Source of the DNA: Verrucomicrobiales bacterium
Lineage (GTDB): Bacteria; Verrucomicrobiota; Verrucomicrobiia; Verrucomicrobiales; DEV007
DNA: 64,000 bases
Assembly (NCBI GenBank): GCA_029213265.1
Contig: JARGNG010000001.1
Location: forward strand, 251,665 to 315,664
Direction: 5' to 3'
Of this stretch, positions 1 through 8,021 are shown one piece after another (position 1 is the first letter of the stretch; each line of letters begins with the position of its first letter). A program made the position numbers and the translations under genes. Under the pieces are notes generated by a model, which did not search any database, had not been told where the DNA came from, and saw only the letters and a program-made list of their open reading frames with translations.

Positions 1-194
1 TGCAGGTAGGGCAGGCAAAATTCATAGGGGAAATAAGATCGGATAGGTCTCAAAATCTTCTCGAAAGATAACATGATTTGAGAAGGGTCACAGGATCTTA
101 CGCGCTGGGCTGAGTGTTTTTCGAGGAAAAAATATTGAAATACTTTTTCGCTGGCTAAGTAACCCGTTCGAGAGTGTATTTGGAGATCATTGCG

Positions 195-1769
195 ATGATG
201 GGGAGGAAACCATACGGGCAGCTCTTTGCTCTGGCCGCGGGAATCGTTCTCGTCCCCGGTTGCGCGCTTCAAATTAAGGTCGACGAGGACTGGAATCTCC
301 GCAAAAACCGCCCGATCCCGCTCGGGGAAGTTTCCGGTACCTGGCAGCAAATTCGGAACGGCGAGCTTCCCACGGACGAGCAACTTGCAACCTACAATAA
401 GTCGGTTCGCAGCTCGGTAGTCCAGATTGCAAAAAACTGGAGTAACGACAAAGCAACACTTTCGGAAATTGATACTACGGAAGGCACCGTTCAGATCGAT
501 GTGAATCCCGGTGCGATTCGCGAAGTGGATATGATCGACGAGGTCATTCCAGCTGATTTTGTCAGGGTGAAAAAGGGGTTTGATGAGTCGACTCATGTTG
601 ACGGGGTGGGTGCTCCCTTGATGGTGAGGAAGCGATGGTCGGAATCAGATCCCATGATCCCATCGACCGGGCTTTGGTATCCGGTCACGGGTATCCTGAA
701 TTTTGATCAGCCTCATCGTCCGATTCTCGAACTCTATGATCCTACGAGGCAGCCCCACCTTGTGTCGAACGGACGGAGTGTGCCTCTCTCCGTTGACTAT
801 ACCGCCACCTTTGCGAGAGATTTTCAGGATCGTCAGCGGCAGTTTGTTGATGTGGGGGGGCTCCTTCAGTTCGACAAGTTCGCGGATCGAATGGGCATGT
901 ACCGGATTTCCGCTTTTGATCCGGAAAAGCGGGTTTGCGTCCTCGTTCATGGAATTAATTCCACCCCGATGACCTGGCACGTATTTCTGAATCAAGCCTA
1001 CGATGATCCGGAAATTCGGCAGCGATACGAATTCTGGACCTTCGGTTATCCGACCGGGGCGCCAATTCCCTATCTCGCGGAAAAGCTCCGGAATTCGATT
1101 GAGAATATGCGTTCGTTCCGTGCGAAGAAAGGAGCCACCAACGAGGGATTTGTGCTCGTAGGTCACAGCATGGGAGGGCTTCTTTCAAAAGCGGCTACGC
1201 AACGCGGGGGGCAATCGGATTGGGATAAGTTGTTTAAAGTTTCGATCGAAGAGCTCGAGGTTTCCGAGAAAGACCGCGAGATTCTCAGAAACCTGGTCTA
1301 TTACGAGCCCGTTTCCGGCATCGAGAGGGTTGTGCTCTGTGCCGTTCCCCACCGGGGCAGTAAGTTGGCAGCCAAGCCCGGAGCGAGGTTGATAGGCGAT
1401 TTGATTCAGGTGCCGCAGCAACTGGCACAACTAACCAAGGATATCGTGAAGCAAAGTGGCTACGCGTTGACCCCGTTGGGGCTGGAACTGGCAGACAAGC
1501 CGAATTCGATTTCCCAACTCAATCCCAAGTCGCGGGTCCATTCGGAGTATCTCAACAAGCCTCTGAATCCGAATGTGGAGTTTTATTCCGTTCTTGGAAG
1601 GAAGAATCCATCCGATCCCCTGCACGAGTCCACTGACGGGGTGGTTCCCTACACCAGTGCGCATATCGAGGGTGTGGTTTCCGAAACCGTGATCGATGGA
1701 TCCCCTCATGGGGTTCACCGGACTGACGGGGGAATCCGGGAGATCCTCCGGATTCTCAAAATGCCGTAG
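195..1769 (+). CDS. Exported alpha/beta-hydrolase lipoprotein
   Basis: Predicted lipoprotein of the alpha/beta-hydrolase fold, acting outside the cytoplasmic membrane; substrate unknown, esterase or lipase chemistry likely. The first 23 residues form a signal peptide ending in a lipobox with Cys23 (VPGC). The nucleophile elbow GHSMGG lies at residues 323-328 (Ser325). A late Asp (TDGVVPY, about 481) and His (SPHGVH, about 505-508) can complete the triad. At 524 aa it is long for a plain hydrolase; residues 25-240 before the hydrolase domain match nothing I know. I chose the ATG at 195, not 174, because GGAG lies at a suitable distance upstream and the signal peptide then begins cleanly. It stands alone, 69 bp before a second lipoprotein gene on the same strand. 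Confidence 0.85.
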   Translation: MMGRKPYGQLFALAAGIVLVPGCALQIKVDEDWNLRKNRPIPLGEVSGTWQQIRNGELPTDEQLATYNKSVRSSVVQIAKNWSNDKATLSEIDTTEGTVQIDVNPGAIREVDMIDEVIPADFVRVKKGFDESTHVDGVGAPLMVRKRWSESDPMIPSTGLWYPVTGILNFDQPHRPILELYDPTRQPHLVSNGRSVPLSVDYTATFARDFQDRQRQFVDVGGLLQFDKFADRMGMYRISAFDPEKRVCVLVHGINSTPMTWHVFLNQAYDDPEIRQRYEFWTFGYPTGAPIPYLAEKLRNSIENMRSFRAKKGATNEGFVLVGHSMGGLLSKAATQRGGQSDWDKLFKVSIEELEVSEKDREILRNLVYYEPVSGIERVVLCAVPHRGSKLAAKPGARLIGDLIQVPQQLAQLTKDIVKQSGYALTPLGLELADKPNSISQLNPKSRVHSEYLNKPLNPNVEFYSVLGRKNPSDPLHESTDGVVPYTSAHIEGVVSETVIDGSPHGVHRTDGGIREILRILKMP

Positions 1770-1838
1770 AGAATTGTGCCGCCAAAAGGGCGCATTTCCG
1801 GATTTCCATTTCCGCTTCTGTTCGCTAGGCTTCGCGTC

Positions 1839-2879
1839 ATGAAGCAAATTTCGTTATGGATTTCACTGAGCGCAGCAGCGTGCGTCTTTCTTTTTCTGGT
1901 CGCTTGCGAGCAGAGTGCCTCTTCCGCAGCTCCCGACAAGCCTATCAGCGTCCTGCTGATTGACGGGCAAAACAATCATGCCTGGGTGGAGACTTCCCCA
2001 GTGCTGAAAGAGATTCTCGAAAGTTCAGGAAGGTTTGCCGTGACGGTTTCCACCTCCCCGCCGGCAGCTCCGAAACCTCCCCGTAAACCGAAGGAGAATT
2101 CCCCGCAGGCCAATGAGAAGTTCGCTTCCGATATGAAAGTCTGGGAAGGGAATGTTGCGGCCTTCAAAAAGGAGATTAGTCCGAAGTGGGCGGCGTGGCG
2201 CCCTGATTTTGCGGTCTACGATGTGGTTGTCTCCAACTACAACGGAGAACCCTGGCCTGAGCAGGTGAAGAAGGCGTTCGAGGAGTATGTCGGTGGCGGT
2301 GGTGGCTTTGTTGCGGTTCACGCGGCGAACAACTCGTTTCCCGAGTGGCCTGCCTATAATGAAATGATCGGTGTCGGAGGATGGGGAGGTCGCAGTGAAC
2401 TTTCCGGGCCTTATCTTCGTATGCGCGACGGTGCCTGGACCAACGATCCGACGGCTGGAAAAGGTGGTTCCCACGGAAAGCGTCATGAGTTTTTGGTCGA
2501 GACCCAGAACGCCCACCCTATCATCGATGGCCTTCCTTCCAAGTGGCTCCATGCCGAGGACGAGTTGTATGATCGCCTCCGCGGTCCTGCGAAAAACGTC
2601 ACTGTTCTCGCCGCCGCCCATTCAAAGGAAGACACAGGAGGATCCGGGGAGTGGGAGCCGATGCTGATGACAATCGGATTCGGAGAAGGGCGTGTCTTTC
2701 ACACCACTCTCGGGCACAACACGGTTTCCATGGGAGACGTCGGATTCGCGGAAACCCTGAAGCGCGGAACCGAGTGGGTTGCTACAGGAGAAGTTACCTT
2801 TCCCGCCGTCGGTGCCGATCAGATGGCTCCCGACGAAGTTGTGCTTCGCAAAGCGGCGGCTCCGGCTGCAGCCGAATAA
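1839..2879 (+). CDS. ThuA-domain lipoprotein
   Basis: 346-residue lipoprotein with a ThuA-like (type 1 glutamine amidotransferase-like) domain, a family common in Planctomycetes and Verrucomicrobia and usually linked to sugar or glycoside use; the exact reaction is unknown. Residues 1-22 are a signal peptide with lipobox LVAC. The domain starts at about residue 35 ([13 protein letters not shown]) and includes [13 protein letters not shown], the [18 protein letters not shown] turn, and a late HTTLGHNT segment typical of the family. A Pro/Lys-rich insert of some 50 residues follows the first strand. The start at 1839 was chosen because upstream in-frame codons would precede the signal peptide by 21 unlikely residues. 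A strong hairpin follows 23 bp after the stop. Confidence 0.85.
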   Translation: MKQISLWISLSAAACVFLFLVACEQSASSAAPDKPISVLLIDGQNNHAWVETSPVLKEILESSGRFAVTVSTSPPAAPKPPRKPKENSPQANEKFASDMKVWEGNVAAFKKEISPKWAAWRPDFAVYDVVVSNYNGEPWPEQVKKAFEEYVGGGGGFVAVHAANNSFPEWPAYNEMIGVGGWGGRSELSGPYLRMRDGAWTNDPTAGKGGSHGKRHEFLVETQNAHPIIDGLPSKWLHAEDELYDRLRGPAKNVTVLAAAHSKEDTGGSGEWEPMLMTIGFGEGRVFHTTLGHNTVSMGDVGFAETLKRGTEWVATGEVTFPAVGADQMAPDEVVLRKAAAPAAAE

Positions 2880-2902
2880 GGAGATTTCGATATCGACGAC
2901 AC

Positions 2903-2933
2903 AACAGGGTTAGGTCGATGATCTAACCCTGTT
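2903..2933 (+). terminator. Hairpin of the AACAGGGTT repeat family, likely terminator
   Basis: An 11-bp perfect stem (AACAGGGTTAG with CTAACCCTGTT) around a 9-nt loop, followed by TGTTTTTG. It sits directly after the ThuA gene and can stop transcription on the + strand. The same stem sequence recurs elsewhere in the window (34149, 42972, 53715). Confidence 0.7.
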
Positions 2934-2989
2934 TGTTTTTGCGGCGCGCTACCTCACGGGAGGAGGTGGCAATGGGGAAGGTCTTTCCC

Positions 2990-3415
2990 CTACGCCATCA
3001 CGGGACCGGCATCTCCTTCTCCGGATTCGGCTTCCGTTTCCCGCTCACGGCGTTCGGCGCGCTCTTTGCGTTCACGGATCACTTCATCAGCGGCCCGCTT
3101 ACCGGCGTCAGAGCCTTCGCGAAATCCGTCGGTAATATTTTCCGGAGTGATTTCTTTGAGGAGCTCGGTTCCAAACGCGGTGGCGTAGGAAAGCGCATAG
3201 GCGAGATCGTGGACTCCTTTCGCGAAGTCCTCTTTCGCCTTGGGCATGGCTTTTTCAAATGCCTTTTTGGCGTCTTCTGCTCCGGTTCGAAACGCATCTT
3301 CGACGGACTTGGTGAAGTCTTTCGGCGTGCTTTCTGCCTCGGTGTGCGGAGTGGACTCCTCTGCCGGGATTTCGTCGGATGGGGGGGGCGTATCAGGATC
3401 GGTATTCATGGTCAT
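2990..3415 (-). CDS. Hypothetical charged helical protein
   Basis: About 141 residues, not recognised. The acidic, proline-rich first 30 residues lead into a helical stretch with regularly spaced charges (about 32-110: FTKSVEDAFRTGAEDAKKAF), a short alanine-rich segment (HDLAYALSYATAFGTELL) and a Glu/Arg-rich tail. No signal peptide or membrane segment. The open frame extends upstream to 3712, but that part is Arg/Pro-rich and antisense to the neighbouring receiver gene, so I start at the ATG at 3415 (or 3409). The gene follows the membrane-anchored receiver gene by about 90 bp on the same strand and may be cotranscribed. The helical segments could be apolipoprotein-like; this is weak inference. 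Confidence 0.65.
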   Translation of the reverse strand: MTMNTDPDTPPPSDEIPAEESTPHTEAESTPKDFTKSVEDAFRTGAEDAKKAFEKAMPKAKEDFAKGVHDLAYALSYATAFGTELLKEITPENITDGFREGSDAGKRAADEVIRERKERAERRERETEAESGEGDAGPVMA

Positions 3416-3506
3416 GTTTTCTTTCACGTTCCCACTTTCCCCGAAAATCTTCGAGTCATCGACTACAAAGGGGCGCTCTGATTGTAATGCCGGCCATTCT
3501 GCTGCG

Positions 3507-4394
3507 CTACAGGGGGCGGGCGCTGTTTTCGGCTTCCCCGCTGGAGAACGGTGGCGTCTCCTCCGGAGCAGGTGCCTCGGGTGCCACCTCTTCTGTGGGG
3601 GCTTGATCGCCCGCCGGTTTTGCTTCGTCAGCTGTTTTCGTGGAATCGTTCGCCGCCGCGGGCTTGAACATGGCGCTGATATCCGCCTTCGCATTTTCCC
3701 AGACGGGCTCAAGCTTTTTCAGCCATCCGAAATGGAGAGCCGCCCAGATCAAGCCGCCGATCGCGACCAGTATCCAGAAGTCCATGCGCCATCTTTTGCG
3801 AAGGGCATCGACCTTCTTCTCGATTTGGTCCAGCTTCTCGCCCTGCCTCTGCAGTTGCGACTGGACAGAGTCGGGTGCGGGCTCCACGGGGAGTCCACCT
3901 TCCGGGTCTGGATTGAGGGCGTCTGTTTCGAGCTCCCGTTTTGCCGCTTCGAGCTCTTCATGAGCTCGAAGGATAAGTGGCTCCAGCTTTTCAAATTCAA
4001 CAGGCTTGGAGAGAAAGTATTCGGTGAGGAGGCGTGACGAGGCAAAACTGTGAAACTCATCTTCCAACTCCTCAGAAGGATACCCGGTGATCATGGTGAC
4101 ACTGAGTGGGCGCGGTGTTGATTGGCTCAACTCCTCCATGACTTCAATTCCGTTCATTCCGGGCATCTGGTAGTCGAGCGTAACGAGTTCGATCGATTCT
4201 TCGGTTTCGATCAGCTCAAGTGCTTCCTGCCCGTTTCTGGCGGTAAATACTTCGGAAAAGCCGACGTATTCTCGCAGAAATGTTTTCAAGCCGAGCTGGA
4301 AAGCAGGGTCTTCATCGACGACAAGAATCGCCGCGCTACCGGGGGAAGGGGGAAACTCAAGGGGGCTGGCTTCGCTGGGCAGTCCGATGCTCAT
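3507..4394 (-). CDS. Membrane-anchored response-regulator receiver protein
   Basis: 295 residues. An N-terminal receiver domain (about 21-145) has the acidic pocket Asp27/Asp29, the phospho-acceptor Asp74 (VTLDYQMPG) and Lys130 (LSKPVE). There is no DNA-binding or enzymatic output. A predicted coiled coil (about 176-200, QLQRQGEKLDQIEKKVDAL) is followed by one membrane helix (about 204-222, FWILVAIGGLIWAALHFGW) and a Pro/Ala/Glu-rich tail of some 65 residues. The topology puts the receiver in the cytoplasm and the low-complexity tail outside. What it controls is unknown: phosphorylation might be relayed through the coiled coil to a membrane partner. It is divergent from the eboE-like gene. 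Confidence 0.85.
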   Translation of the reverse strand: MSIGLPSEASPLEFPPSPGSAAILVVDEDPAFQLGLKTFLREYVGFSEVFTARNGQEALELIETEESIELVTLDYQMPGMNGIEVMEELSQSTPRPLSVTMITGYPSEELEDEFHSFASSRLLTEYFLSKPVEFEKLEPLILRAHEELEAAKRELETDALNPDPEGGLPVEPAPDSVQSQLQRQGEKLDQIEKKVDALRKRWRMDFWILVAIGGLIWAALHFGWLKKLEPVWENAKADISAMFKPAAANDSTKTADEAKPAGDQAPTEEVAPEAPAPEETPPFSSGEAENSARPL

Positions 4395-4531
4395 GATTTT
4401 GTGGAGAAGGAGTGAATTTCTCAGTTTTGAGAAGTGCAGGGTCGAAGTCCAGCATTGTTTCAGAAATTGAGCATATTTCTACGTATCCTTTGTCTTGCGA
4501 CGGGCTTGTTCCGCGGTTTCTGTTTTGGCGT

Positions 4532-5719
4532 ATGCGTCTACTACATGACATTGATCTGGGTTATTGCACAAATATCCACCGGGGAGAAACCTGGGCGGAG
4601 ACATTTGCCGGCCTTCGGGATTACACGAATCAGGTTCGGCAGCGGGTCTGCCCGAATGATCGCTACGGGATCGGGCTGCGCCTGAGCGCCTTTGCGGCAA
4701 GGGAATTGGCGGACGATCGCTCGCAGTTGGACGATTTCCGTGCCTGGATGGATCGCAATGATTCCTACGTTTTCACGATCAATGGTTTTCCTTTCGGAAC
4801 TTTTCATGGCAGCCGGGTCAAGGAACAGGTCTATGTGCCTGACTGGACCACTCCGGAGCGCCTCGCCTACACGACTCAGCTTTTCGATCTTCTCGTAGAT
4901 CTGGCTCCGGATGAAAAATCACTCAGCGTGAGCACTCTTCCCGGTTCGTTTAAAGAGTTCATCCGCCCGGAAACAGAAGGGGAGCAACTTTCCGCGATGG
5001 TGAAAAATCTTCGCGCTTGTGTGGATCACATCGAGGCACTGCGGGAAAAAACAGGAAAAGATCTCCACCTGGGACTCGAGCCGGAGCCGTTGGGCCTTTT
5101 TGAAACGACCCCCGAAACCGTCGAGTTTTTCGGGCGAGTTTTGGAAGGATGCAGCGCAGATGAGTCGGAGCGGATTTCCCGCAATCTCGGCGTAAATTAC
5201 GATACCTGTCATCTTGCGATCGAATATGAAGAGCCCGCAGAGGCCATCGGACGCCTGCGGGACGCGGGAGTGCGGATCAGTAAGGTCCATCTGAGCTCCG
5301 CTCTCCGTTTGGAGCCGGGCGACGAGGCCGTCAAGCGTCTGGAGGCATTTCAGGACGAAATCTACCTTCACCAGGTCGTTGTCCGGAATGGAAGTGAGGT
5401 GACGGAGCGCTTTCGTGATTTATCGGACGCACTATCCTGGTATAAAGACAGCCCGGACGGGGCTGGCGATGAGTGGCGGGTGCATTTTCATGTGCCGATC
5501 CACGCGCAACCCGAAGCCTTGTTCGCCGATACGAGAGATCACATTTCGGGCCTCCTCGCCCTTTTGGGGAAAGATCCGGGATGGTGTTCCCATTTTGAAA
5601 TGGAAACCTATACCTGGGAAGTTCTTCCTGTGGAGATCCGAACAGGCGATGTGGTGGACCAGTTGGTGGCCGAGTATGACTGGTGCCTGGGCGAGTTTCG
5701 GACCAACCAGTTGGCTTGA
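4532..5719 (+). CDS. eboE: EboE-like sugar-phosphate isomerase/epimerase-fold protein
   Basis: 395 residues resembling EboE, a TIM-barrel protein of the xylose-isomerase/AP-endonuclease-like class encoded in the ebo cluster of cyanobacteria and other bacteria, where it takes part in metabolite trafficking to the periplasm (family knowledge). The start region DLGYCTNIHRGETW and the segments GFPFGTFHG, LGLEPEPLG, NYDTCHLAIEYE and the acidic/His positions of the barrel fit that family. I take the ATG at 4532 because the recognisable family sequence begins there; the frame is open back to 4412. None of the usual partners (EboA, EboB, the UbiA-like EboC, EboD, EboF) are next to it, so it is an orphan here. 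Confidence 0.75.
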   Translation: MRLLHDIDLGYCTNIHRGETWAETFAGLRDYTNQVRQRVCPNDRYGIGLRLSAFAARELADDRSQLDDFRAWMDRNDSYVFTINGFPFGTFHGSRVKEQVYVPDWTTPERLAYTTQLFDLLVDLAPDEKSLSVSTLPGSFKEFIRPETEGEQLSAMVKNLRACVDHIEALREKTGKDLHLGLEPEPLGLFETTPETVEFFGRVLEGCSADESERISRNLGVNYDTCHLAIEYEEPAEAIGRLRDAGVRISKVHLSSALRLEPGDEAVKRLEAFQDEIYLHQVVVRNGSEVTERFRDLSDALSWYKDSPDGAGDEWRVHFHVPIHAQPEALFADTRDHISGLLALLGKDPGWCSHFEMETYTWEVLPVEIRTGDVVDQLVAEYDWCLGEFRTNQLA

Positions 5720-5735
5720 GTCGCGATCCGTAAAC

Positions 5736-6323
5736 TTAGCGATTCAGACTTTGGGAATCGGGAGATGCGTCATCCCGATTCGGAAAGGCAAAGTCGACAT
5801 TGGGCGTAGCATTTCCAAAAGCGGAACCGTTCTCGGGATCTCCCGCGATCATTCGGTCGAAGTTGGGAAGAGAGACTTCAGAGGCAGTTGCCGATTCAGC
5901 CTCCATGGCAGCCTGCTTTTCAGCGTTGAATGCCTGTTGTTCAGAGTGGGAGCGGCTTTCGTTGAGCTGTTCTTCGATTGTTTGCAGGAGTTCTTTCAAC
6001 TGAAATGGTTTCGAAAGGATGATGCTTCGAATTCCCCCGGTGTCGGCGAGGCTCTGCGCTTCCCGTGCGATACCAGTCAAGAGAACGACCGGGATATATC
6101 GAAGGGAGAGGTCGGCTCGAAGGTCCGCAAGGACGCGTCCTCCGTCCCGCTCGGGCATCATCACATCGAGAAGAATGAGGTCAGGAAGATAATGTCGAGC
6201 CGTGTTGATCGCGAGAAGGGGATTATTCTCAACAACCGGCTCATAGCCGAACTTGGCGAGGGTCTTCGCAAGCAGGGTTGTCAGAGCGACGTTGTCGTCA
6301 ATAATCTGAATGTTGATTTTCAT
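5736..6323 (-). CDS. Single-domain response regulator with acidic tail
   Basis: 195 residues. A receiver domain (1-120) carries Asp9/Asp10, the acceptor Asp53 (LLDVMMPERDGG), a Thr at the switch position (LLTGIA) and the conserved Lys (LSKPFQ). A Glu/Gln/Ser-rich tail of about 70 residues without a known fold follows; no output domain is present. The start at 6323 (MKINIQIIDD) fits the family; codons back to 6338 are possible. Ends 16 bp from the convergent eboE-like gene. The AT-rich upstream region (6340-6400) lies between this gene and the azurin-like gene's terminator. Likely acts through protein contact or as a phosphate sink. Confidence 0.85.
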   Translation of the reverse strand: MKINIQIIDDNVALTTLLAKTLAKFGYEPVVENNPLLAINTARHYLPDLILLDVMMPERDGGRVLADLRADLSLRYIPVVLLTGIAREAQSLADTGGIRSIILSKPFQLKELLQTIEEQLNESRSHSEQQAFNAEKQAAMEAESATASEVSLPNFDRMIAGDPENGSAFGNATPNVDFAFPNRDDASPDSQSLNR

Positions 6324-6400
6324 TCGGCAGTTTGACACAGATATTAAATGAAAATTATGGTAATTACAATTATTTAATTTTAACTTTCTAAATAGATCAC

Positions 6401-6438
6401 AAAAAATCCCGCCTCAGAGAGATATTCTCCGGGGCGGG
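6401..6438 (-). terminator. Rho-independent terminator after the cupredoxin gene
   Basis: Read on the minus strand: a GC-rich stem (CCCGCCCCGGAGA with TCTCTGAGGCGGG, one wobble and one mismatch) followed by six T residues (6401-6406). It begins about 26 bp after the cupredoxin stop codon. Confidence 0.8.
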
Positions 6439-6464
6439 AAGTAAGAAAAAAAGGATCCTTGTGC

Positions 6465-6929
6465 CTACTTCACGACTTTCATCACACCATTCATAATGGC
6501 CCAATGCCCAGGGTAGGTGCAGATGTAAGGATAGTCTCCGGGCTCTTCAGGAGCAGTGAACTCGATCGTTTCCTCTTCACCGGGCTGGAGCAGCTTGGAG
6601 TGAAAAAGAATGTCCTCGGATTCCGGAATTGCATTCTTTTCGGTGAGGAAGGTGGGGTCGGCAAGGCCGGCGTTCGATGCCATACCCACGACATCTTTCT
6701 TGCCCGGCTTAACGATGAGGATGTTGTGCGGCTGTCGGTTTACGCTGTCAGCGGGATTGATCAGCGTCAATTTGACAGTCTGGCCGGGCTTTACGGTGAA
6801 TTCTTTCACATCGTAAAGGAACTGTGTTTTATCGGCCGTAATTTTCACTTCGGCGGCATCCTCGCCAATGGCAGGAAGAACCGGAGCAAGAAGGGCGATC
6901 GCGGTAATGGTCGTAAGAATTGTCTTCAT
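6465..6929 (-). CDS. Azurin/plastocyanin-like cupredoxin, exported
   Basis: 154 residues with a signal peptide (about 1-22, ending LPAIGE). The C-terminal half is a type 1 copper fold: His68 (RQPHNILI), Cys137, His142 and Met146 (CTYPGHWAIMNG), with azurin's Cys-5-His-4-Met spacing. It should bind one copper ion and carry electrons in the periplasm. The segment KITADKTQFLYDVKEFTVKP and the loop with FLTEKNAIPES also fit azurin-like proteins seen in Verrucomicrobia and Planctomycetes. Monocistronic, with its own terminator. The partner redox enzyme is not in this window. Confidence 0.9.
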   Translation of the reverse strand: MKTILTTITAIALLAPVLPAIGEDAAEVKITADKTQFLYDVKEFTVKPGQTVKLTLINPADSVNRQPHNILIVKPGKKDVVGMASNAGLADPTFLTEKNAIPESEDILFHSKLLQPGEEETIEFTAPEEPGDYPYICTYPGHWAIMNGVMKVVK

Positions 6930-7145
6930 GGGTGTCTTGTTTCAATAGTGGGATTGAAATGAATGGCGCGTAGCTTCCGATTAATCTGCCGTTTGGTCAA
7001 TGGGGATACGTCTCTTCTGTGGATTTAGGGACGAAAGAAATTTTTGGAAATAAATTATAAAAATAACTTGGAAAATATTCAATAAACGGTAAATTTATGG
7101 AAATTTGATATATCCCAGAAATTCTACCTTTCCCATTTAAATAGA

Positions 7146-7913
7146 ATGAATCGTGTTTTAATCGTAGCAGGTGAGCGCCAGAACGGCGAAAGATTTCAGC
7201 AGGCGCTGGGACAGGCAGGCTTTCAGACCGCCGTGGTATGGAATCCGATGCAGATGGTAGAGTTTTGCCGCCAGCACGAGCCTGATTTCCTAATCGCTGA
7301 TCTGGATCTGGCGGAATATGGGCTCTGGACGGCAGTTCAGGCGGTCAAGGGCATTGGCACTCTGGCCAACATCCCATTCTACGGGCTTTCTTCCACAGGA
7401 AATCCGCAGTTGCTTGAAAAGGCCCGTGCGGCCGGATTTTCCATCGTGTTTGCGACTCACGAAGGAACGAAGCCTGTCATCGAAGCCCTCGAAGCTCGTG
7501 TGAGTGGGCAGGAGGACAAATCGATTTCGGATGAGGAGCTTATCGCAGGGCGCGACCCGTCCCTCAACCGACTTCGTGAAATTACCCGCGATATCGTGAA
7601 TACGGCGATGGCTCTGAAACCCCGAATTAGTGAATACGGTGATGATGGGCCGGAGCTTTTCGGATACATCGAGACCTCCAGCGTCGCGATTCGCAAGAAG
7701 CTCAATGCGGTCGAAGATTTTTCCCTTCATGACAAGGAACTCCGTCACGACTTTCGCAACATGATCGGTTCCGTGACCGGCTTTGCGGAATTGATCATGA
7801 TGGAGCCAGGCATTTCCCCGGATTCGACGCAGGGTCTTGGTCGTCTTCGCGAACGCTCACGTGAATTTGTGAATGTTCTCGACGAGCAAAAGGCCGAAGC
7901 AACCAGTGCCTGA
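7146..7913 (+). CDS. Receiver-like domain fused to an H-box phosphotransfer segment
   Basis: 255 residues. The first 115 resemble a receiver domain, with Asp52 (LIADLDLAEYG) at the acceptor position, but the usual acidic pair near the N-terminus is reduced to one Glu (VAGE). After a linker, residues 130-245 form helices with an H-box: ELRHDFRNMIGSVTGFAEL, His201, very like the dimerisation/phosphoacceptor helix of histidine kinases. No N, G1 or G2 boxes follow and the protein ends 54 residues later, so there is no kinase ATPase domain. It may accept phosphate from another kinase and pass it on, or act as a dimerising adaptor. Start ATG at 7146 follows an AT-rich region. Confidence 0.75.
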   Translation: MNRVLIVAGERQNGERFQQALGQAGFQTAVVWNPMQMVEFCRQHEPDFLIADLDLAEYGLWTAVQAVKGIGTLANIPFYGLSSTGNPQLLEKARAAGFSIVFATHEGTKPVIEALEARVSGQEDKSISDEELIAGRDPSLNRLREITRDIVNTAMALKPRISEYGDDGPELFGYIETSSVAIRKKLNAVEDFSLHDKELRHDFRNMIGSVTGFAELIMMEPGISPDSTQGLGRLRERSREFVNVLDEQKAEATSA

Positions 7914-8021
7914 GCCGAGATTTCTCTCCGGATCCGGATTCCCCCGGGGAATCGCTTGGCAGACGGTTAGTTCCGTCCTACTTTCCGAGCTGTACTCCGA
8001 ATTGGGGGTCGCAGAAGGTGC

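Noticed and set aside
1..194. First 194 bases, searched for an RNA gene or the end of a preceding gene.
   Set aside because: No start or stop pattern, tRNA-like fold or terminator was convincing; likely promoter region of the first lipoprotein.
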